Positions 1 to 4,079 of a stretch of 7,852 nt of DNA are shown here, piece after piece. Both the position numbers and the translations under genes were made by a program. This DNA comes from Lachnospiraceae bacterium (lineage in GTDB: Bacteria; Bacillota; Clostridia; Lachnospirales; Lachnospiraceae). Position 1 is the first letter of the stretch. Each line of letters opens with the position of its first letter. The stretch is taken from assembly GCA_009787745.1 (NCBI GenBank), contig WQST01000019.1, forward strand, positions 12,771-20,622. The letters run 5' to 3'. The notes under the pieces are model-generated. The model ran no database searches. It had not been told where the DNA came from and saw nothing but the letters and a program-made list of their open reading frames with translations.

Positions 1-1
1 T

Positions 2-244
2 AATATCGGTGATGGTTTTGTCACGGAAGAGGTTATGAATGACGACGGGACTATTACCATCTATCATATACCGCAGGCGGATTTGGTTTCCTGTCCGCAT
101 AACTGGGAGTTCTTTATGAGTCCTGACTCGGCGTTTATTATTGAACAACAGCGAGGTGAAATGAGTGCCGCTCAACAAATGGCGATTGCGGCAGCGATAG
201 CCGCCGCGCAACCGCCTGAGCCGCCGCCATACGAGGAGTGGTGA
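2..244 (+). CDS. C-terminal end of an unrecognised protein (5' truncated by the window edge)
   Basis: The reading frame is open from the window edge to a TGA at 242-244, giving about 80 codons of C-terminus. An internal ATG at 35 has no Shine-Dalgarno sequence in front, and the frame continues upstream of it, so this is the tail of a longer gene. The visible part is a mixed segment with a Cys-Pro-His-Asn-Trp stretch and a 'FFMSPDSAFII' stretch. It is followed by an Ala/Gln-rich helix-like run (AAQQMAIAAAIAAA) and a Pro-Glu-rich end finishing in PPPYEEW. I do not recognise the family. The low-complexity tail suggests a flexible or exposed C-terminus, but that is inference. There is no signal peptide or membrane segment in the part seen. 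It ends one base before the structured element at 245-351, whose second hairpin could be its terminator. Confidence 0.6.
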   Translation, partial: NIGDGFVTEEVMNDDGTITIYHIPQADLVSCPHNWEFFMSPDSAFIIEQQRGEMSAAQQMAIAAAIAAAQPPEPPPYEEW

Positions 245-351
245 GTATGAAAAGTTATTCTAAATCGGCATAGGACGCCGATTAAGAATAACTAGTCGCG
301 CAGGAGCGCGACTTTTCATACGGCGAATTTGTGCGTAGCACAAATTCTCGC
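245..351 (+). other. Structured non-coding element: three-way junction plus third hairpin
   Basis: Seen directly. An outer stem, GTATGAAAAGT (245-255) with ACTTTTCATAC (311-321), is 11 bp and perfect. It encloses hairpin 1, 254-269 with 277-292 (16 positions, one A-A mismatch at 262/284, loop 270-276), and hairpin 2, AGTCGCGC (294-301) with GCGCGACT (306-313), tetraloop AGGA. If both hairpins form fully, the outer stem keeps 8 bp (245-252/314-321) and only 253 and 293 are unpaired at the junction. Hairpin 3 follows: GAATTTGTGC (325-334) with GCACAAATTC (338-347), loop GTA, with a possible GCG/CGC extension to 323/351. The element starts right after the upstream stop codon. It could be a palindromic extragenic repeat or MITE-like insertion, a terminator/attenuator complex, or a cis-regulatory RNA ahead of holA; the sequence alone does not decide. 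Confidence 0.6.
294..317 (+). terminator. Possible intrinsic terminator (hairpin 2 plus short T-run)
   Basis: A GC-rich 8-bp perfect stem with an AGGA tetraloop is followed closely by TTTT (313-316, the first T being in the stem). Its position 50 nt after the upstream stop codon suits a terminator for the partial gene. The T-run is short, and the same bases also form the outer stem of the larger element, so termination is a plausible but unproven role. Confidence 0.35.
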
Positions 352-380
352 GGGTATTGGCAAGCAAGGAGATCATTCTT

Positions 381-413
381 ATGGTTTTTGAAGAAGGAGG
401 TTGGTTCTTTTGA
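381..413 (+). CDS. Possible 10-residue leader peptide overlapping the holA start
   Basis: ATG at 381 opens a 10-codon ORF (MVFEEGGWFF) ending in TGA at 411-413. It has its own Shine-Dalgarno sequence, AAGGAG at 366-371, with a 9-nt spacer. Its codons for EEGG contain the AAGGAGG (394-400) that serves holA, and its stop codon overlaps the holA TTG start as TTGA (410-413). This arrangement is typical of translational coupling. The peptide is too short for coding statistics, so chance is a real alternative; nothing is known of its function. Confidence 0.3.
   Translation: MVFEEGGWFF
394..400 (+). promoter_or_regulatory. Shine-Dalgarno sequence that sets the holA start
   Basis: AAGGAGG lies 9 nt before the TTG at 410. 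The earlier in-frame TTG at 401 touches the Shine-Dalgarno sequence directly and cannot be used with it, so 410 is the preferred start. Confidence 0.75.
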
Positions 414-1396
414 TTGCGTTTAATGAAGACTTAAAGGCGGGGAACTTGAAGCAGATTTATTTGTTTTATGGAACGGAATCATATCTTCGGCGCCAATATA
501 TGAAACGTTATAAACAGGCAATGATTAGCGATGATGATAATATGAATTATCATTACTATGAAGGAAATGACACTAGTGTCAATTCTTTTATAGATATTGC
601 TGAGACACTGCCTTTTTTTGCGGAACGGCGCGTCATTATTTGGGAAAACAGCGGTTTTTTTAAAACGGCGGATGAAAAGCTGTTTGCATATCTTAAGTCC
701 GTATCGGAGAGTACTTCCCTGCTTTTTGTTGAAGCGGAAATCGATAAGCGGAGTAAAATGTTTAAGTTCGTCTCAAGTTTGGGAAGTGCGGTGGAGTTTC
801 CGATACAGAACGAAGATATGCTGAAACGATGGATTGGGACGATTCTCAAAAAAGAGAATAAGAAGATAACGGAGCGAACCGCTATTTATCTGCTTGACAA
901 AGTCGGAACAGATATGGAGAAGATTCATTCGGAAATGGAAAAGTTAGTTTCTTATTGCTTGGATCGTGATGTTATTACGGAAACGGATATTGACGCGATA
1001 TGTACTACGCATATAAATAATCAAATTTTTGATATGGTTTCGGCGGTGGCAGAGAGAAAGCAGAAGCAAGCACTAAAACTTTACCATGATTTACTGACGC
1101 TTAAAGAACCGCCGATGAGGATTCTTTTTTTGCTTGCCAGACAATTTAACTTACTAATGCAGGTAAAGGAATTAAAAAGCAGAGGCTTTGACAATAAAAG
1201 TATCGGCTTAAAAGTAAGCCTGCCCGGGTTCGTCGTGGGAAAATATGCGCAAGCGGCGGAAAAGTTCAAAACCGCGGATTTAAAAGAAGCCGTTAATAAT
1301 TGTATTAACATGGAAGAAGCCGTAAAAACAGGGAATTTGAATGATCGGATGAGTATTGAATTAATAATTATTAAATATAGTGGATTCAATGCTTGA
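410..1396 (+). CDS. holA: DNA polymerase III delta subunit (clamp loader)
   Basis: HolA is the delta subunit of the cytoplasmic clamp loader (with DnaX and HolB) and opens the beta sliding clamp for loading onto primed DNA. The 328-residue product matches the usual length of 320-345. The N-terminus has the family signature: Asp-Leu-Lys-Ala-Gly, then 'IYLFYGTESYL' near residues 17-27, the segment leading into the first helix of the ATPase-like but non-catalytic fold. Segments such as 'TLPFFAERRVIIW' and 'LLDKVGTDMEKIHSEMEKL' also fit, as does a helical C-terminal collar region with 'ILFLLARQFNLLMQVKEL'. No Walker motif is expected or seen. The TTG start at 410 is chosen from the AAGGAGG spacing and may be coupled to the preceding 10-codon ORF. 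In many Bacillota holA follows comEC and precedes rpsT; neither is recognisable here. The promoter of the next gene overlaps its stop codon. Confidence 0.93.
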   Translation: MIAFNEDLKAGNLKQIYLFYGTESYLRRQYMKRYKQAMISDDDNMNYHYYEGNDTSVNSFIDIAETLPFFAERRVIIWENSGFFKTADEKLFAYLKSVSESTSLLFVEAEIDKRSKMFKFVSSLGSAVEFPIQNEDMLKRWIGTILKKENKKITERTAIYLLDKVGTDMEKIHSEMEKLVSYCLDRDVITETDIDAICTTHINNQIFDMVSAVAERKQKQALKLYHDLLTLKEPPMRILFLLARQFNLLMQVKELKSRGFDNKSIGLKVSLPGFVVGKYAQAAEKFKTADLKEAVNNCINMEEAVKTGNLNDRMSIELIIIKYSGFNA

Positions 1397-1421
1397 CACC
1401 GAACATTAGTTCTGTTACAAT
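1393..1421 (+). promoter_or_regulatory. Near-consensus sigma-70/sigma-A promoter for the DUF1653 gene
   Basis: TTGACA (1393-1398) is followed by a 17-nt spacer and TACAAT (1416-1421), with an extended -10 TG at 1413-1414. The -35 box overlaps the holA stop codon. Transcription would start near 1428, leaving a very short leader before the AGGAGG (1434-1439) and the ATG at 1446. Confidence 0.8.
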
Positions 1422-1445
1422 GATAATATCGGTAGGAGGATAGCG

Positions 1446-1997
1446 ATGGGCAGGCCGCAAGCACAGGAAATATATCGGCATTTTAAGGGTGAGCTATATC
1501 AGATTATTACGATAGCCAGACATAGTGAGACAAGTGAAGAGTTAGTTATTTATCAGGCATTATATGGCGAATATAAGGTTTATGCCCGTCCGCTTGTCAG
1601 TTTCATAGAAGAGATTGGGACGGGTAAATATCGCTTTTCATTATTTCACCCTACGGAGACTAAGACCGCAGATATTAAAGCTATGCCGGCAGGTACAGTT
1701 ACGGTAGAGTCGAAGGAAGAAACAAAAGAAGAAACGGAAACGAAAGAAGAAGCAGAATTAAATGATGAGTTTGACTTATCCGCAATTGACCCGTTGCTCC
1801 TTGAATTTTTAAATGCCGAAACCTATGAAAAGCGTTATTCGATATTAACCGCCCTTCATTCCCGAATTACCGATGAAATGATTAATACTATCGCAGCATC
1901 CCTCGAACTGGAAATCGCCGCCGGGGAAATAGAGAAGCGTTATATGGAGTTACGTCATTGTTTAACGACAATGAAGAAATTTGAGATTAACCGTTAA
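1446..1997 (+). CDS. DUF1653 domain protein with acidic linker and helical C-terminal domain
   Basis: ATG at 1446 sits 6 nt after AGGAGG. Residues about 9-57 match the DUF1653 pattern: an aromatic 'YRHFKG' opening, 'ARHSET' near residues 24-29, 'ALYGEYKVYARP' near 38-49, and a Phe-Ile-Glu-Glu end. The domain is a small fold of unknown function, usually found alone in proteins of about 70-100 residues. Here the protein is 183 residues: after the domain come a charged linker with imperfect KEET repeats (about 90-105) and a helical C-terminal part (about 110-183) that I do not recognise. There is no signal peptide or membrane segment, so it is probably cytosolic. The strong private promoter suggests expression independent of holA. 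The 5'-nucleotidase begins 45 nt downstream with no clear terminator between, so co-transcription is likely. The DUF1653 assignment is confident; the function is unknown. Confidence 0.85.
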   Translation: MGRPQAQEIYRHFKGELYQIITIARHSETSEELVIYQALYGEYKVYARPLVSFIEEIGTGKYRFSLFHPTETKTADIKAMPAGTVTVESKEETKEETETKEEAELNDEFDLSAIDPLLLEFLNAETYEKRYSILTALHSRITDEMINTIAASLELEIAAGEIEKRYMELRHCLTTMKKFEINR

Positions 1998-2024
1998 TGA
2001 GATATATTAACGAAGTCTATTAAC
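1986..2024 (+). repeat. Cluster of ATTAAC motifs between the DUF1653 and nucleotidase genes
   Basis: ATTAAC occurs at 1986-1991, 2006-2011 and 2019-2024, with the inverse GTTAAT at 1993-1998. The pair at 1992-1998 and 2006-2012 forms a 7-bp inverted repeat (CGTTAAT/ATTAACG) with a 7-nt loop. The first copy and the inverse overlap the end of the DUF1653 coding sequence. This could be an operator or mRNA hairpin ahead of the nucleotidase; AT-rich chance similarity is possible. Confidence 0.35.
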
Positions 2025-2042
2025 GAAATGCGGAGGTACATT

Positions 2043-2948
2043 ATGCCGATGAATTTGAAAAGCCGTTTAGTCGTTGGAGTGTCGTCACGCGCACTTTTTA
2101 ATCTAACGAAAGAGAATGAGATTTTTAAGACCGAAGGGGTCGAAGCATATTGCCGCTACCAGATTGAGCATGAAGAAGAAGTCCTCCCGCCCGGTCCGGG
2201 TTTTGCCCTTATCAAGGCATTGCTTAATCTTAATAATTTATCAGGTCAGGAAGAGCGCGTTGAAGTTATCATTATGTCTCAGAATAGTCCTGATACTTCG
2301 CTGAGAGTCTTTAATACGATTGCGCACTATGGTCTTAATATTTCACGTGCCGTCTTGGCCAGCGGTGCGTCACTTGCTCCTTATTTAGAAGCATTTAAGA
2401 CAGATTTATTTTTATCGGCTGACGAAGAAGATGTTCAATCGGCTGTCGATGCAGGGATTGCCGCAGGAATGATTTATTGCAATAGCGACAACGATTACAG
2501 CCGAATTGACGAGTCGAAGATTAAAATTGCTTTTGACGGTGATGCGGTTTTGTTTTCAGGCGATTCCGAAGCAATTTTCCGCGCTGATGGTCTTAAGGCC
2601 TTCGAAGAAAACGAATTTCGCAATGCCCTTAACCCGCTTTCGGCAGGGCCGTTTGCGAAATTCCTGAAGATTATTTCTGATTTACAAAAAGAATTTCCGC
2701 CTGATCAAGTCCCGATTCGCACGGCATTAGTAACCGCCCGCTGCGCCCCTGCACACGAGCGCGTTATCCGCACTCTCAGGGCATGGAATGTAAGAATTGA
2801 CGAAGCCTTCTTCTTAGGCGGTCTGGCGAAAAAAGATGTTCTCAAAGCATTCGGCGCACACATATTTTTCGACGACCAAGAAACATACACAATTCCCGCC
2901 GCGAAGTTCGTCCCCTCCGCGAGGGTTCCGCATCGGCATATTGCTTGA
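2043..2948 (+). CDS. Cytosolic 5'-nucleotidase, NT5C1 family
   Basis: The family dephosphorylates (deoxy)nucleoside 5'-monophosphates in the cytoplasm and belongs to the HAD phosphatase superfamily. The 301-residue product matches the family along its length: 'SSRALFNL' at 14-21, 'YCRYQIEHE' near 36-44, 'MSQNSPDTSLRVFN' at 78-91, 'DLFLSADEEDV' at 121-131, and 'GIAAGMIY' near 138-145. The HAD nucleophile motif 'FDGDAVLFS' is at 164-172 (Asp165 and Asp167). 'ALVTARCAPAHERVIRTLR' lies at 228-246, 'EAFFLGGLAK' at 254-263 and 'IFFDDQ' at 274-279. The ATG at 2043 follows GGAGG (2032-2036) with a 6-nt spacer; the in-frame ATG at 2028 precedes this Shine-Dalgarno sequence and is unlikely to be used. 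It is probably co-transcribed with the DUF1653 gene, though the link may only be positional. A role in nucleotide salvage or pool control is inferred from the family; the preferred base is not predictable. Confidence 0.92.
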   Translation: MPMNLKSRLVVGVSSRALFNLTKENEIFKTEGVEAYCRYQIEHEEEVLPPGPGFALIKALLNLNNLSGQEERVEVIIMSQNSPDTSLRVFNTIAHYGLNISRAVLASGASLAPYLEAFKTDLFLSADEEDVQSAVDAGIAAGMIYCNSDNDYSRIDESKIKIAFDGDAVLFSGDSEAIFRADGLKAFEENEFRNALNPLSAGPFAKFLKIISDLQKEFPPDQVPIRTALVTARCAPAHERVIRTLRAWNVRIDEAFFLGGLAKKDVLKAFGAHIFFDDQETYTIPAAKFVPSARVPHRHIA

Positions 2949-2982
2949 AAGTAATCGTAAACCATAGGCCGGGGCGAACTGT

Positions 2983-3006
2983 TTATCAGCACCTCGATAA
3001 TTTTTT
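2983..3006 (+). terminator. Weak intrinsic terminator between convergent genes
   Basis: TTATC (2983-2987) and GATAA (2996-3000) form a 5-bp stem with an 8-nt loop, followed directly by six T (3001-3006). The position, 35 nt after the nucleotidase stop, suits a terminator. The stem is short and AT-rich, so confidence is low. Confidence 0.35.
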
Positions 3007-3016
3007 AAGAGAATGG

Positions 3017-3958
3017 TTAACATAACATGTGTAATTTTTGCTGATAACAAGTCATTTCTACCTTCTTGGTCGGCGCTTCGATTTCGCCGTCGGTGTGAAT
3101 CCATAACGGTTTCGAAACCTCAATCCGCATGGTCTTACAGCGATAAGAATCAACACCGGGAAAAATGAAATGTTTTCCCGCAAAAGATGCCGGTAACGCA
3201 AAAGGAATAATCACTTTCGGCAGGTTGCCAACGACACAAATATCCAAAAGACCGTCCGTATGATCGGCATCAGGGCAAAATTTAAAACCACCGCCTTCAT
3301 ATTTATGAACCATTCCGGCGGCAAATAAGAATTTCTGATAATGAATCGGCTCTTCATTATTATCTAAATAGATATTAGCACTAACTTTTTTCGCCGTTAT
3401 AATTTGCTTCAAGGCGATTGCCAGATAGATGAGTTTTCCAAGCCCGACTTTATTCAAAGCTTTCTTTAGCTTGGATGTAAAAACATCAACACAAACAGCC
3501 GCATCAAACCCCATGCCTGAACTGACGGCAAAGTATCTGGGAGCGCGCCCGTCATTAAATGAAACAGCACCGATATCCATCACGTGACGGGTTTTCCCGG
3601 AAATGATCGTATTAAGAATTTCCAAAGAATCCTTTGGCAGTTTCAGGTCTCTCGCCATATCATTGCTTGATCCTGTCGGTATGTAACCTATTTCGACACG
3701 GGAAAAATCATCGATTCCTTGTAATGTTTCATTTATCGTGCCATCGCCGCCCAGAATTATCAGCTTAAGCGGTTCCGGATGATTTTCCTTATTATAGTTC
3801 TGTGTCAGTTCTTTTACATGTTTAATGACAAATCCCGCTTGTTTGGAAAAATATACTTCATAAGGAACTTTTCGCTTAATTAACTCGCTTTCGATACGAA
3901 ACCATAATTTGCGTCCCCGCCCGGATTTAGCCGCGGGATTGACAATGATATGATACAT
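3017..3958 (-). CDS. Diacylglycerol/lipid kinase family protein (DagK/YegS/BmrU type)
   Basis: Family members phosphorylate diacylglycerol or related lipids with ATP at the inner face of the membrane, often to recycle diacylglycerol to phosphatidic acid. In the 313-residue product the catalytic domain begins at once with 'IIVNPAAKSGRGRK' (Asn7-Pro8). The nucleotide-binding GGDGT is at 70-74, followed by Ile-Asn-Glu, and 'IPTGSSNDMARDL' lies at 93-105. The C-terminal lipid-kinase lobe has 'CPDADHTDGLLDI' at 228-240 and 'IHTDGE' at 287-292. Length and motif order are normal; no motif is missing. The ATG at 3958 is chosen because family proteins start right at the NP motif and an ATGGAG-like Shine-Dalgarno sequence precedes it. 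An upstream in-frame GTG at 4012 would add 18 unrelated residues encoded by a hairpin. It has its own promoter and a strong hairpin in the leader. The exact lipid substrate cannot be told from sequence. Confidence 0.9.
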   Translation of the reverse strand: MYHIIVNPAAKSGRGRKLWFRIESELIKRKVPYEVYFSKQAGFVIKHVKELTQNYNKENHPEPLKLIILGGDGTINETLQGIDDFSRVEIGYIPTGSSNDMARDLKLPKDSLEILNTIISGKTRHVMDIGAVSFNDGRAPRYFAVSSGMGFDAAVCVDVFTSKLKKALNKVGLGKLIYLAIALKQIITAKKVSANIYLDNNEEPIHYQKFLFAAGMVHKYEGGGFKFCPDADHTDGLLDICVVGNLPKVIIPFALPASFAGKHFIFPGVDSYRCKTMRIEVSKPLWIHTDGEIEAPTKKVEMTCYQQKLHMLC

Positions 3959-3981
3959 AATGCTCCATCTCGCTTGAACGA

Positions 3982-4011
3982 TGCATCGCTTCCATATTCG
4001 GAAGCGATGCA
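3982..4011 (-). other. Strong hairpin in the 5' leader of the lipid kinase gene
   Basis: TGCATCGCTTCC (3982-3993) pairs perfectly with GGAAGCGATGCA (4000-4011): 12 bp with a 6-nt loop. It lies downstream of the predicted promoter and 23 nt upstream of the ATG, with no T-run after it in either direction, so it is not a standard terminator. It could be an mRNA-stabilising stem, a protein-binding leader element, or a palindromic operator. Confidence 0.6.
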
Positions 4012-4021
4012 CTTAATAATT

Positions 4022-4039
4022 GTTATAATTAATTATAAC
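4022..4039. promoter_or_regulatory. Perfect 18-bp palindrome over the lipid kinase -10 box
   Basis: GTTATAATTAATTATAAC is its own reverse complement over 18 bp. It covers the -10 hexamer and the predicted start site, a normal place for a repressor operator. It is all A/T except the two ends, so chance palindromicity in AT-rich DNA must be considered. Confidence 0.4.
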
Positions 4040-4059
4040 TTAATTTTATAGAAAAGCAA
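4032..4059 (-). promoter_or_regulatory. Predicted promoter of the lipid kinase gene
   Basis: On the minus strand TTGCTT (4059-4054) is followed by 16 nt and a perfect TATAAT (4037-4032). The predicted start near 4025 leaves a leader of about 67 nt that contains the 12-bp hairpin at 3982-4011. Confidence 0.5.
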
Positions 4060-4079
4060 GAAAGAGAATAAGCTATTCT
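4051..4079 (-). terminator. Possible weak terminator of the solute-binding lipoprotein gene
   Basis: On the minus strand AGAATA (4079-4074) and TATTCT (4070-4065) form a 6-bp stem with a 3-nt loop at the stop codon, followed by a T-rich tract to about 4051. The stem is short and AU-only except for one G-C pair, so this is a weak call. Confidence 0.22.

Noticed and set aside
270..305. AGGA in the loops of hairpins 1 and 2 as CsrA/RsmA-type binding sites
   Set aside because: The GGA-in-loop pattern fits, but only two sites are present, the wider consensus is poor and hairpin 3 lacks it; no csrA or flagellar context is seen.
245..351. Retron-like or IS200/IS605-end ncRNA
   Set aside because: Nested inverted repeats prompted the idea, but there is no reverse transcriptase, transposase or TnpB anywhere in the window.
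401..409. TTG at 401 as the holA start
   Set aside because: It directly abuts AAGGAGG (394-400), leaving no spacer; TTG at 410 has a proper 9-nt spacer.
556..849. Open frames on both strands inside holA (556-849 minus, 597-824 plus)
   Set aside because: These are shadows of holA without start signals.
1..1433. Identical 10-mer TAATATCGGT at 1-10 and 1424-1433
   Set aside because: Too short, in unrelated contexts (coding versus promoter leader); chance is sufficient.
1081..1464. Minus-strand open frame opposite the end of holA
   Set aside because: It lies over well-conserved holA codons, has no ribosome binding site and gives no recognisable protein.
2705..3104. Two overlapping minus-strand open frames opposite the nucleotidase 3' end and the lipid kinase end
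   Set aside because: Both overlap conserved coding sequence (family motifs of the nucleotidase and of the kinase in another frame) and have no family resemblance.
3959..4012. N-terminal extension of the lipid kinase to a GTG at 4012
   Set aside because: The extra residues are encoded by the leader hairpin, resemble no family member, and the family starts right at the Asn-Pro motif.
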